Assembly (NCBI RefSeq): GCF_009862265.1
Contig: NZ_WWGX01000027.1
Span: 1-64,000 of the forward strand
Reading direction: 5' to 3'
DNA: 64,000 nucleotides
From: Streptomyces sp. SID8352
GTDB taxonomy: Bacteria; Actinomycetota; Actinomycetes; Streptomycetales; Streptomycetaceae
The first letter of the stretch is position 1. Each line of letters begins with the position of its first letter. Positions 8,290 through 16,331 of this stretch are shown piece after piece. A program made the translations under genes and the position numbers. The notes beneath the pieces are model-generated. The model did not search any database. It was given only the letters and a program-made list of their open reading frames with translations, and was not told the DNA's origin.

Positions 8290-9490
8290 GGCGCACCAGC
8301 GCCTTCCTGATCAGAGCGGGGGTGAGGCCGGCGTCGAGGAGCCCCGCGGCGACGGCGTGCAGCACACAGCCGCCGTTCTGCCCCGGCAGATGGCATTCAT
8401 GCGCGCCGTCCGCCATCTCCCGCGACGCGTCCCGGGGTTCGGCCCCGGAGAACCCGCTGACGGCCCCGCTGACGGCCCCGCTGAGGGCCGCGCCGTCCGC
8501 CTCGCCGTCGCCCCGGCCCGGTCCGCTCCCCGACCCGTCGCCGGGCCGGCCGCCCGCCCCGCCCGGAGCCCTCCCGCCCTGCTCCGGCGTTCCCGGCGTT
8601 CCCGGCGCTCCCGGTGGTCCTGGCGGCCTCCGCAGGAGCAGCCCCGTCCCGGACGGGCCGTCCCGCTCCGCCTCCCGCCGGGCGGCCTCCTCGGCCCCGC
8701 AGGCCGTGAGCGCGCTCATCACCCGCTGGGGTCCCGGCCGGGCGAGCGGGTCGTGGGCGAGGCACTCGGCGACCAGCCGCCGCAGGGAGCCGCCCAGGCC
8801 GCCGAGGTCGGGCCGTTCCCGGCGGCGGATGCGGTCGTCGGCGGCCTGGCCCTGGCCGAAGGGGAGCATGCCCGTCGCCGCGTAGGTGAGGACGGCGCCG
8901 AGGGCGAAGACGTCCACGGCGGGCGACGGCTTGTGCCCCGCCAGTTGCTCGGCCGCCATGTACCCGGAGGTGCCGAGCTGCACCCCGGGGTCGGTCAGTC
9001 CGCTCACGGCGGCCGCCGAGCGGGCGATGCCGAAGTCGATGAGGCGCGGTTCGTCGCCCTCGAAGAGGATGTTGCCGGGCTTGAGGTCGCGGTGGATCAC
9101 GCCCCGCTCGTGCACGGTGGCGAGCGCCTCGGCGAGCATCAGCCCGAACCGGATGACCGCGCGGGTGTCCAGGGGCCCCTCGGCGTGGACGCGCTGGCGC
9201 AGCGTGGGTCCGTCGACGTACCGGGTGGCGAGCCAGAGCGGCGGGCGCTGGGTCTCCGCGGCGTAGACCGGCACGGTGTACGGGCTGTGCACCTCGCGCA
9301 GCGCGGCGACCTCGCGGGCGAACCGTAACCGGATCTCCGGGTGTTCGGAGAGGCTGTCCCTGATGACCTTGACCGCGAGGCGTTGTCCGCCCGGTGTGCG
9401 GCACAGGTAGACGACGCCCATCCCGCCGCGGCCCAGCGGTTCGATGACGGTGAAGTTCCCGATGCGCCGCGGGCCGGTGTGCATGTCCAT
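8279..9490 (-). CDS. Canonical bacterial Ser/Thr protein kinase (Hanks type) with TTA codon
   Basis: This 403-residue kinase is the first gene of the six-gene cluster. The kinase domain spans about residues 8-270 with all motifs: GRGGMGVVY (20-28), AVKVI with Lys41, HRDLKPGN, DFGIA, and a TSGYMAAEQ activation/APE-like segment. A Pro/Gly/Arg-rich linker follows, then a short Cys-containing tail (HECHLPGQNGGCVLHAVAAG). There is no transmembrane helix, unlike PknB-type receptors. Codon 55 is TTA (9326-9328), the only in-frame TTA I found in the window, so translation should need the bldA tRNA. The ATG follows AGGGGG at good distance; a second ATG two codons later is possible. It probably phosphorylates partners in this operon. 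Confidence 0.93.
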   Translation of the reverse strand: MDMHTGPRRIGNFTVIEPLGRGGMGVVYLCRTPGGQRLAVKVIRDSLSEHPEIRLRFAREVAALREVHSPYTVPVYAAETQRPPLWLATRYVDGPTLRQRVHAEGPLDTRAVIRFGLMLAEALATVHERGVIHRDLKPGNILFEGDEPRLIDFGIARSAAAVSGLTDPGVQLGTSGYMAAEQLAGHKPSPAVDVFALGAVLTYAATGMLPFGQGQAADDRIRRRERPDLGGLGGSLRRLVAECLAHDPLARPGPQRVMSALTACGAEEAARREAERDGPSGTGLLLRRPPGPPGAPGTPGTPEQGGRAPGGAGGRPGDGSGSGPGRGDGEADGAALSGAVSGAVSGFSGAEPRDASREMADGAHECHLPGQNGGCVLHAVAAGLLDAGLTPALIRKALVRHDH

Positions 9491-9604
9491 GTGTCCCCCT
9501 GCGACCCGTGGGGAACCGGCGCACCCCTCTGGGTCAGCGGTTCACCACGGACGGTCAAGTTACCAAGGATGCCCCGGGGCTGTGCAGGTTCCGGACGGAA
9601 AAAA

Positions 9605-9640
9605 GGACCGTGCCCGCTCTGTCGGGAGGGGGCACGGTCC
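9605..9640 (-). terminator. Intrinsic terminator downstream of cvnD
   Basis: An 11-bp stem (GGACCGTGCCC / GGGCACGGTCC) with a 14-base loop is followed on the minus strand by TTTTTT. It ends the conservon transcript before the kinase cluster starts at 9490, so the kinase cluster has its own promoter in 9491-9604. Confidence 0.85.
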
Positions 9641-9684
9641 GGGTCCGTCGGGCCGCGCGGGGGCCGGGCCCCGTCGGACAGCAC

Positions 9685-10266
9685 CTAGCGCAGGCGGGCC
9701 ATGAGGGCGTGCTCCACCAGGGTGATCAGGGTCGACTTGGCGTCGGCGCGGTGCCGGGCGTCGGTGGTGATGATCGGTGTGTCGGGGCCGATCTGGAGCG
9801 CCTCGCGGACCTCGTCGGGGTTGTACGGCTGGCTGCCGTCGAAGCCGTTGAGCGCGATGACGAACGGCAGGCCGCTGTTCTCGAAGTAGTCGACCGCGGG
9901 GAAGCAGTCGGCGAGCCGCCGCGTGTCGACCAGGACGACCGCGCCGATGGCGCCGCGCACGAGGTCGTCCCACATGAACCAGAAGCGGTCCTGGCCGGGG
10001 GTGCCGAACAGGTAGAGGATCAGGTCCTGGTCGAGCGTGATGCGGCCGAAGTCCATGGCGACCGTGGTGGTCGTCTTGTCCCCGGTGTGGGTGAGGTCGT
10101 CGATGCCCGCCGAAGCGGATGTCATCACGGCCTCCGTGCGCAGCGGATTGATCTCCGAGACGGCGCCCACGAACGTGGTCTTGCCCACGCCGAAGCCGCC
10201 CGCCACCACGATCTTCGCTGAGGTGGTGGAGCGGGAAGGACCGCCGCTAGAGCTTGCGAAGTCCAC
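9685..10266 (-). CDS. cvnD: Conservon small GTPase CvnD (conservon nearer accB)
   Basis: This 193-residue Ras-like GTPase shows G1 VVAGGFGVGKTTFVG (residues 20-34), G3 LYLFGTPGQDRF and a variant G4 ALNGFDG in place of NKxD. CvnD proteins partner with CvnA-C at the membrane in an assembly likened to eukaryotic G-protein-coupled systems; some conservons affect development and antibiotic production. The first 20 bases overlap the end of cvnC. It is almost identical to the second CvnD in this window (15266-15841), diverging mainly at the extreme N-terminus. By position next to accBE I infer this is the cvn2 set. Confidence 0.95.
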   Translation of the reverse strand: MDFASSSGGPSRSTTSAKIVVAGGFGVGKTTFVGAVSEINPLRTEAVMTSASAGIDDLTHTGDKTTTTVAMDFGRITLDQDLILYLFGTPGQDRFWFMWDDLVRGAIGAVVLVDTRRLADCFPAVDYFENSGLPFVIALNGFDGSQPYNPDEVREALQIGPDTPIITTDARHRADAKSTLITLVEHALMARLR

Positions 10267-10822
10267 TGAGCACCCTTTCGAGCAGTGTCACGTCTGGCTG
10301 GCCGCCGGCGCTGTCGTCGCCGCCGGGCTGATGGATGGCGACCAGTCCCGCCTCCGCCAAGTCGGCGACGAGGATCCTGGCCACGCCGAGAGGGATCGCG
10401 AGCAGGGCCGAGATCTCGGCCACCGACTTGATCTCCCGGCAGAGATGGCAGATCCGCTGATGCTCGGGCAACTGACCCTGCATCTGGTGCGGTTGCGCGG
10501 TGGTGTGCACCAGTGCCTCGATGGCGAGATGGTAGCGGGGCCTGGTGCGGCCGCCCGTCATGGCGTACGGGCGCACCAGGGGGTTGTTCGCCGACCCCGA
10601 GGGGGCCGGTGCCGGAGCACGGCGCTGCGGCTGGACGCGGGGGGCGTGCGGCTGGTCGTACGGCTGGTCGTACGGTGAAGGGCCGGGGCCCTGCGGTGCG
10701 TACGGCTGCCCGTGGTGGGGTCCGGAGGGGTAGCCGTATCCGTGTGCCGGGCCGCCGCCGTGTCCCCGACCGGGACCGTACGGCCAGTTGTCCGACGACG
10801 GAACGCCTGGGGGTGTTGCCAC
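10247..10822 (-). CDS. cvnC: Conservon protein CvnC (DUF742)
   Basis: This is a 191-residue DUF742 protein. The first 80 residues are Gly/Pro/Tyr-rich (for example YDQPYDQPHAP) and the conserved domain begins at LVRPYAMTGGRTRPRYHLAIEALV. A winged-helix-like core follows (PEHQRICHLCREIKSVAEIS, LLAIPLGVARILVADLAEAGLVAIH), ending in LLERVLSGLRKL. The GTG start is set by GGAGGAGGAG upstream, eleven codons inside the longest open frame. The stop overlaps cvnD by 20 bases, implying coupled translation. The N-terminal extension is about 60 residues longer than in the other CvnC of this window. It is a partner of CvnA/B/D; no biochemical activity is established. Confidence 0.92.
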   Translation of the reverse strand: MATPPGVPSSDNWPYGPGRGHGGGPAHGYGYPSGPHHGQPYAPQGPGPSPYDQPYDQPHAPRVQPQRRAPAPAPSGSANNPLVRPYAMTGGRTRPRYHLAIEALVHTTAQPHQMQGQLPEHQRICHLCREIKSVAEISALLAIPLGVARILVADLAEAGLVAIHQPGGDDSAGGQPDVTLLERVLSGLRKL

Positions 10823-10868
10823 TTTTCTCCTCCTCCGACTGTGCCTGGCGCCCATCCCTTGTGGAGCC

Positions 10869-10898
10869 GCGTCCCGAAACCTTAAGGCCCCGGGACGC
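10869..10898. other. Nested palindrome between cvnB and cvnC
   Basis: GCGTCCCG and CGGGACGC flank an inner perfect palindrome CCTTAAGG, separated by AAA and CCC. Transcribed from the minus strand this would fold into a stable hairpin in the only long gap inside the conservon. It could tune cvnCD levels relative to cvnAB. Function is inferred. Confidence 0.55.
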
Positions 10899-10918
10899 CA
10901 AAACGCACGGTCCGGCCC

Positions 10919-11332
10919 CTAGTTGAGGAGGCTGCCCTGGAGTTCGGCCCGCAGGTCCGGTGTCAGCACCGTGCCCGCGCGGTCCACCAGAAGGGCCATC
11001 TCGTACCCAATGAGACCGATGTCCGCTTCGGGGTGGGCGAGGACGGCGAGGGACGAACCGTCGGAGATGGACATGATGAAGAGGAATCCCCGCTCCATCT
11101 CCACAACTGTCTGATTCACGCTGCCGCCCTCGAAGATCCGCGAGGCGCCGGCCGTCAGCGAGGTCAGGCCGGAGGCGACGGCGGCGAGCTGGTCGGCGCG
11201 GTCACGGGGGAACCCTTCGGACATCGCCAGAAGGAGTCCGTCGGCGGAGACCACCACCGTGTGGGACACCCCCGGGGTGTTGTCCACGAAGTTGGTGATC
11301 AACCAGTTCAGGTTCTGTGCCGCCTGGCTCAT
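10919..11332 (-). CDS. cvnB: Conservon roadblock/LC7 protein CvnB
   Basis: This 137-residue protein is of the roadblock/LC7 (MglB-like) family, with the typical start SQAAQNLNWLITNFVDNTPGV, then HTVVVSADGLLLAMSEG, LTSLTAGASRIFEGG and a C-terminal YEMALLVDRAG. Roadblock proteins dimerise and regulate small GTPases, so CvnB probably controls CvnD. The ATG at 11332 gives the family-standard N-terminus. A GTG three codons upstream (11341) has the better-spaced AGGAG and may be the true start. The gene starts 10 bases after the cvnA stop. A 96-base gap with a nested palindrome (10869-10898) separates it from cvnC. Confidence 0.94.
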   Translation of the reverse strand: MSQAAQNLNWLITNFVDNTPGVSHTVVVSADGLLLAMSEGFPRDRADQLAAVASGLTSLTAGASRIFEGGSVNQTVVEMERGFLFIMSISDGSSLAVLAHPEADIGLIGYEMALLVDRAGTVLTPDLRAELQGSLLN

Positions 11333-11342
11333 CGGGCTCACA

Positions 11343-14300
11343 CTAACGCTCCTGGTCGTAGGTGCTGTCAGGACCACGCTGTTCACTGGTTGTGGCCTGG
11401 GTGTTCTGTTCACTGCCTGCGTTGCGGCCCCGTTCGACGCCGCGCCGCAGGTTGCTCAGCCTGCCCCGGATGTCCTCCGGGGCGCGGGAGATCTGCGGGC
11501 CGTTCTGGAGCGTGGTCTCGGCGGTTCCCTCGACCAGATTGGCCTTGGGCACCCGCCTCGGCAGACCGGAGGGGGTGATCCCGCCCGCCTTCGGCTTGCG
11601 CAGGCGCGAAGCCTGCTGCCAGCGCTCGTCGTTGGCGGACCGCCAGTCGCCGTCGCCCCTGCCCGCCTCGGCCGCGGGCGGCGTTGCTCCGCGGTCGGCG
11701 CGCGGTGCCCCGCCCGGTCCGCCCGCGGCGGAACCGCGGCGCGGAAGGCCGGCGTCGGTGAGCTCGTGGACGGCGGAGGTGGCCGGTCCCGGACGGTCGA
11801 AGCCTACGCGGTCCGCATCGTTCCCGTCAGAGGTCCGCCCGGCGTCCCCCTCGGGGGCGCCGGCAGGGTACTGGGCGGGGTGGTCGCTGGGGAAACCGTC
11901 CGGACCCGGCCGGTCGTGCAGGGGGGACCCGTGGCCGGGAGGGGACGCCGGGCCGCCGGGCGCGGGGGCCTGCGGGGCGCCGGGCGCGTAGTACGCGGAC
12001 GGGTCCCCGTGGACCTGTCCCGGGACGCCGCCGTCGTACGCGGCGTGCGCGGCCCCGGACGGGTCGGCGTACCCGGCCCGCTGGTCGCCGGGTCCGGCCT
12101 GCTGCCCGGCGTACCCGGCCTGCTGCGGCTGTCCGGCCTGATCGCCGTACCCGGTCCCGTCGCCGTACCCGGCCTGATCGCCGTACCCGGCCTGCTGTTG
12201 CCCCCACCCGGTCCCGTCGCCGTATCCGGCCCGGTCCGCGTATCCGGTCCGTTCGTCGCCGTACCCGGCCGCCGGGTCGCCCCCGTCCGCGTACTGCCCG
12301 CCGTGGGAAGCGCGCGGCCCCTCGTAGGCCGCCGGGCCGCCGTGTCCGGCCGGGCCGCCGGGGGCCGCCGGGCCGGGGTGCCGGTGGGCGCCGGGGTACG
12401 GCTCCCGCCGGGCGTCCGCGCCCGGGTCGTGGGCGGAGGGCGGTGCGGGGAAGCCGTCCCCGCCGGAGGACGTGGCCCCGGCGGACGAGGCGTTCCCGGC
12501 GGAGGGGGCGGGGTACTCCGTGCCGGGCTCCGCGGAGCCGTTCCGGGGCCCCAGGGCGGCGCGGCGCCCCCCGCGGTGCAGGGAGCGGCCCACCGGGCCC
12601 GGCCGGGCCCCGCCGCCGTCGGCGTAGCGGCTGTCGTCGAAGCCCAGTTCGGCGGCGGTGCGCTGGGGCTGCTGGGGGCGGCCGGAGCCGTCGCCCCGGG
12701 CGTCCTGCTCGGGGATGATCTGGGAGACCGTGAACTCGTCGCGCTGCTGCTGCTCCCCGCCGCCACCGTGGGTGATGGCGTCCGGCAGCATGACCAGCGA
12801 GGTGGTGCCCGCCTGCTCGCCGGAGGGGCGGAGCTGGACGCGGATGCCGTGCCGGTCGGAGAGCCGGCCGACCACGAACAGGCCCATGCGCTGGGAGATC
12901 GCGACGTCCACGGTGGGCGGGTTGGCCAGCTTGTGGTTGATGTCCGCGAAGTCCTCGGCGGTGAGGCCGATGCCCTTGTCGTGGATCTCGATGACGACCC
13001 GGCCGTCGGGCAGCCGGGTGGCGGTGACCCTGACCTTGGTCTGCGGGGAGGAGAAGGTGGTGGCGTTCTCCAGCAGCTCGGCCAGCAGGTGCACGAGGTC
13101 GGTCACGGCCCGGCCGTGGATGTCGGCCTCCGGTACCCCGGACAGCTCGATGCGCTCGTACTGCTCCACCTCGGAGGAGGCGGCGCGCAGGATGTCCACC
13201 AGCGGCACCGGCCGGTCCCAGCGGCGGCCGGGCTCCCCGCCCGCGAGGACGAGGAGGTTCTCGCCGTTGCGCCGCATCCGGGTGGCGAGGTGGTCCAGCC
13301 GGAACAGGTTCTCCAGTTGGTCCGGGTCGGCCTCGTGGTTCTCCAGATGGGTGATGAGGCCGATCTGGCCCTCGATCAGCGACTGGTTGCGCCGGGAGAG
13401 GTTGGTGAAGATGGCGTTGATGTTGCCGCGCAGCAGGGCCTGCTCGGAGGCGAGCCGGACGGCCTCGCGGTGCACCTGGTCGAAGGCGCGGGCGACCTCG
13501 CCGATCTCGTCGGTGGAGGAGATCGGCAGCGGCGCGACCCGGGTGTCGACCCGGCCCGGGTCGGTCCGGGAGAGCTGGTCGACCAGCATCGGGAGGCGCT
13601 GTTCGGCGATGCCGAAGGCGGCGTTGCGCAGCTCGCGCATGGAGCGGCTCATCTGCCGGGCGACGATCCCGGCCAGCACGAACGCGGCCAGCAGGGCGAT
13701 GACGACGGCGGCGCCGGTGAGGTAGGCGTCCCGTTCGGCGTCGTCCGCGACGGCGGCGGCCTCGGCCACCGCGTTGTCCGCGAGGGCGGCCTCGATCCCG
13801 CCGTAGGCGTCGAACTTGAGGGTCGTGACGGCCCACCAGTTCTCGGGGGTGATGCCCCGCTGGGCCAGCGTCTGCCGGGCGGCGGCGTCGGTGGAGTCCA
13901 GCCGGGCCAGCTCGGAGACCATGGTGGCCGGGTCGGCGGGCGGAGGGGTGCCGCCGGGGTTCTTGGCGCGGGCCTCCTGGACGAGGGCCGCGATGTCGTC
14001 CTTGACCTTCTTCTCGGCGTCCTTCAGGTTCCGCGCGTCCTGCTCGGTGCCGCCGCCGAGGTACTCCTCGGCGGCGATCCGCTCCAGGTAGGCGTAGGAG
14101 GAGAGGGCGACGCGCTGGCTGGCCAGGTGGCCGGGGTCGGGGCCCGGCCGGATCAGCATGTGCATGCCGATGGAACGTTCCAGCGACAGCGCCGCCTTGG
14201 TCAGGGAGACGGCGTAGACGGTGCGGCCGTAGGAGGTGACGTTGCCGGTGCCCAGGCCCAGTTCGTTGGCGAACTCCATGAGCGGGTGGGCTACGCCGGT

Positions 14301-14861
14301 GTAGCCCTCCTCCGTCTCCACGCCCTTCAGTTCGGAGGTGTAGGCGGCGGCGCGCAGCGACTGGAGGCGGGGCTCCTCGGCGCGGAAGACCTTGAGCCGG
14401 CGTTCGAGCCGGGGCGTGCCGGGCATGGCGCGCGCGGCCTCGTCGAAGGCGTCCGCGGCGTCGTCGGTGGCCCGGCGGGCCTTGGCGACCTCGGCGTCCC
14501 GTCCGCCCCCGCCCCGCAGCAGGGGCTCGGCGCTGACGTCGCGTTCGTGGTAGAGCGCTCCGGCGTAGCCGATGGAGGCGCGGACCAGGCGCGCGGTGCT
14601 CTCGGCGTCGTCCGCGTCCTGCCAGGTGTCGAGGGAGCCCTTCACCTGGACGCCGCCCAGGACGAGGCCGACGGCCACGGGTATCAGCAGGATCGCGTTG
14701 AGCCGGGTGGCCACCCGCCAGTTGCGGGGGGAAAGGCGTCCGCCGCGCGGGGCGGGGGCGGGGGCCGCCGGCGGTTCCGGCACGGCGGACCCGTCCGCCG
14801 CCCGCGGCGGGGTGAAGTTGCCCCGGGCCGATGGCTCGGGGCCGTTCGTGCTTCGCCTCAC
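11343..14861 (-). CDS. cvnA: Conservon sensor-kinase-like protein CvnA (conservon nearer accB)
   Basis: This 1172-residue membrane protein has TM1 (about 50-70, LNAILLIPVAVGLVLGG), an extracellular NIT-type sensor region (about 70-375), TM2 (about 380-405, AAVVIALLAAFVLAGIVA) and a HAMP linker. A kinase-like region follows with LDHLATRMRRNGENLLVLAG (about 525), the N box HLLAELLENATTFSSP (about 595) and G1 IHDKGIGL (about 625). The last 450 residues are low complexity, with GYGD-type repeats around 12040-12300. CvnA resembles histidine kinases, but conservons have no cognate response regulator and signal through CvnB-D. The GTG start follows AGAGG at long spacing, a feature shared with the other cvnA here. 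Confidence 0.93.
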   Translation of the reverse strand: MRRSTNGPEPSARGNFTPPRAADGSAVPEPPAAPAPAPRGGRLSPRNWRVATRLNAILLIPVAVGLVLGGVQVKGSLDTWQDADDAESTARLVRASIGYAGALYHERDVSAEPLLRGGGGRDAEVAKARRATDDAADAFDEAARAMPGTPRLERRLKVFRAEEPRLQSLRAAAYTSELKGVETEEGYTGVAHPLMEFANELGLGTGNVTSYGRTVYAVSLTKAALSLERSIGMHMLIRPGPDPGHLASQRVALSSYAYLERIAAEEYLGGGTEQDARNLKDAEKKVKDDIAALVQEARAKNPGGTPPPADPATMVSELARLDSTDAAARQTLAQRGITPENWWAVTTLKFDAYGGIEAALADNAVAEAAAVADDAERDAYLTGAAVVIALLAAFVLAGIVARQMSRSMRELRNAAFGIAEQRLPMLVDQLSRTDPGRVDTRVAPLPISSTDEIGEVARAFDQVHREAVRLASEQALLRGNINAIFTNLSRRNQSLIEGQIGLITHLENHEADPDQLENLFRLDHLATRMRRNGENLLVLAGGEPGRRWDRPVPLVDILRAASSEVEQYERIELSGVPEADIHGRAVTDLVHLLAELLENATTFSSPQTKVRVTATRLPDGRVVIEIHDKGIGLTAEDFADINHKLANPPTVDVAISQRMGLFVVGRLSDRHGIRVQLRPSGEQAGTTSLVMLPDAITHGGGGEQQQRDEFTVSQIIPEQDARGDGSGRPQQPQRTAAELGFDDSRYADGGGARPGPVGRSLHRGGRRAALGPRNGSAEPGTEYPAPSAGNASSAGATSSGGDGFPAPPSAHDPGADARREPYPGAHRHPGPAAPGGPAGHGGPAAYEGPRASHGGQYADGGDPAAGYGDERTGYADRAGYGDGTGWGQQQAGYGDQAGYGDGTGYGDQAGQPQQAGYAGQQAGPGDQRAGYADPSGAAHAAYDGGVPGQVHGDPSAYYAPGAPQAPAPGGPASPPGHGSPLHDRPGPDGFPSDHPAQYPAGAPEGDAGRTSDGNDADRVGFDRPGPATSAVHELTDAGLPRRGSAAGGPGGAPRADRGATPPAAEAGRGDGDWRSANDERWQQASRLRKPKAGGITPSGLPRRVPKANLVEGTAETTLQNGPQISRAPEDIRGRLSNLRRGVERGRNAGSEQNTQATTSEQRGPDSTYDQER

Positions 14862-15265
14862 TCGACCAGCAACCTCTCCGCGGTCGGCACCTGCGTCGTG
14901 CCGCTGTGAATCAGGGCCCTGTTCGCCATCGCGTACGCACTACCGCTGAGTACGGCGGGGGCTGCGGGGCGGTCCTGGCATTCCAGCACGACCGGCTGTG
15001 CTCCTCCAAACAGTCGGATTCGCGGGTCACATGTGAGGTAAGCCCTACGTAAAACGGTCAAAAAGAGCGAGGCCCGCGCAAAAGACGGGCCCCCTGTACG
15101 CGCAGCGGCACGGGGTGACCGCGACGCGTGTCGGTGCCACCCGATTTCCTCTGCCGAAACGTTATGAACAGCGAAGCCGACCGTGTCGAACGACACAGTC
15201 GGCTCCTACCGGCCTACGGCAACTGCCGTATGGCGTTGCCGACTTGGCTGTGACCTGGACCGGAG
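14862..15265. other. Intergenic region between the two conservons
   Basis: This gap holds the end of the upstream conservon transcript and the promoter of the downstream cvnA (both minus strand). I see hairpins at 15175-15230, a perfect palindrome TCACATGTGA at 15027-15036, and on the minus strand TTGACCGTTTTAC at 15049-15061. That 13-mer also occurs upstream of the other cvnA. No gene with credible codon bias is present. Confidence 0.6.
15175..15230 (-). terminator. Double-hairpin terminator region downstream of cvnD
   Basis: Two hairpins lie just after the cvnD stop. The first pairs AGCCGAC/GTCGGCT and GTGTCG/CGACAC with one mismatch (15175-15204). The second is TACGGCA-AC-TGCCGTA (15215-15230). 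No T-tract follows, so this is a candidate Streptomyces-style terminator. Confidence 0.6.
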
Positions 15266-15841
15266 CTACCGCAGCCGGGCCATGAGCGCGTGCTCCACCA
15301 GGGTGATCAGCGCGCTCTTCGCGTCGGCGCGGTGCCGGGCGTCGGTGGTGATGATCGGCGTGTCGGGGCCGATCTGGAGCGCCTCGCGGACCTCGTCCGG
15401 GGTGTACGGCTGCTGGCCGTCGAAGCCGTTGAGCGCCACGACGAACGGCAGGCCGCTGTTCTCGAAGTAGTCGACGGCCGGGAAGCAGTCCGCCAGCCGG
15501 CGGGTGTCGCAGAGCACGACCGCGCCGATGGCGCCGCGCACCAGGTCGTCCCACATGAACCAGAAGCGGTCCTGGCCGGGGGTGCCGAACAGGTAGAGGA
15601 TCAGGTCCTGGTCGAGCGTGATGCGGCCGAAGTCCATGGCGACCGTGGTGGTCGTCTTGTCCCCGGTGTGCGTGAGATCGTCGATCCCGGCGCTGGCGGA
15701 GGTCATCACGGCCTCCGTGCGCAGCGGGTTGATCTCCGAGACGGCGCCCACGAACGTGGTCTTGCCGACCCCGAAGCCGCCGGCCACCACGATCTTCGCG
15801 GAGGTGGTCGCCCGGCCTCCGTCAGAGCTTGCGAAGTCCAC
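15266..15841 (-). CDS. cvnD: Conservon small GTPase CvnD (distal conservon)
   Basis: This 191-residue protein is a near-copy of the CvnD at 9685-10266. Both share GGFGVGKTTFVG (G1), LFGTPGQDRF (G3) and ALNGFDG (variant G4). Differences are confined mainly to the first 15 residues and a handful of substitutions (VLVDTRR versus VLCDTRR, for example). The start overlaps cvnC by 20 bases exactly as in the other set. It would bind GTP and cycle under control of its CvnB. Given the near-identity, cross-talk between the two conservons through shared GTPases is plausible but unproven. Confidence 0.95.
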   Translation of the reverse strand: MDFASSDGGRATTSAKIVVAGGFGVGKTTFVGAVSEINPLRTEAVMTSASAGIDDLTHTGDKTTTTVAMDFGRITLDQDLILYLFGTPGQDRFWFMWDDLVRGAIGAVVLCDTRRLADCFPAVDYFENSGLPFVVALNGFDGQQPYTPDEVREALQIGPDTPIITTDARHRADAKSALITLVEHALMARLR

Positions 15842-16220
15842 TGAGCACCCTTTCGAGCAGTGTCACGTCCGGCGCACCGCCATTGTTCTCATCGCCGCCC
15901 GGCTGGTGGATGGCGACGAGCCCGGCCTCCGCGAGGTCCGCGACGAGGATCCGGGCCACACCGAGTGGCATCGACAGCAGGGCCGACACCTCGGCCACCG
16001 ACTTGACCTCACGGCACAGGTGGCAGATGCGCTGGTGCTCGGGAAGCAGTCCCATGAGCGCTGCCGGGTCGGCCGTCGTGCTGATCAGCGCCTCGATGGC
16101 GAGCTGGTAGCGCGGCCTCGTCCGGCCACCGGTCATCGCGTAGGGACGTACCAGCGGTTGGTCGCCCTCGTCCTCGTACGGCTCCGCGTACGGATCATGA
16201 GAGGCGGTGGGCGGGGTCAT
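15822..16220 (-). CDS. cvnC: Conservon protein CvnC (DUF742), short form
   Basis: This 132-residue DUF742 protein has a short acidic N-terminus (about 22 residues with YAEPYEDEGD), then the conserved domain LVRPYAMTGGRTRPRYQLAIEAL, PEHQRICHLCREVKSVAEVSALL, MPLGVARILVADLAEAGLVAIHQ and C-terminal LLERVLSGLRKL. It lacks the Gly/Pro/Tyr-rich extension of the CvnC at 10247-10822. The ATG at 16220 follows GGAGGACTC. It overlaps cvnD by 20 bases and lies 111 bases after cvnB. It probably forms a membrane-associated complex with CvnA, CvnB and CvnD. Confidence 0.93.
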   Translation of the reverse strand: MTPPTASHDPYAEPYEDEGDQPLVRPYAMTGGRTRPRYQLAIEALISTTADPAALMGLLPEHQRICHLCREVKSVAEVSALLSMPLGVARILVADLAEAGLVAIHQPGGDENNGGAPDVTLLERVLSGLRKL

Positions 16221-16331
16221 GAGTCCTCCGGGCGGGACAGCAGGTGGGTCAGTCGTGCCGTCTGACAGGGCCGGTGGGGGGAATGTGGCGGCCGGACGGT
16301 GATGTGGTGACGCGGGTGGTGCCGGGACCGA

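Noticed and set aside
11259..14909. Long open frame (over 1200 codons) antisense to cvnA
   Set aside because: It mirrors the cvnA codon bias in the opposite strand, has no ribosome binding site and gives a low-complexity product. The real gene is on the minus strand.
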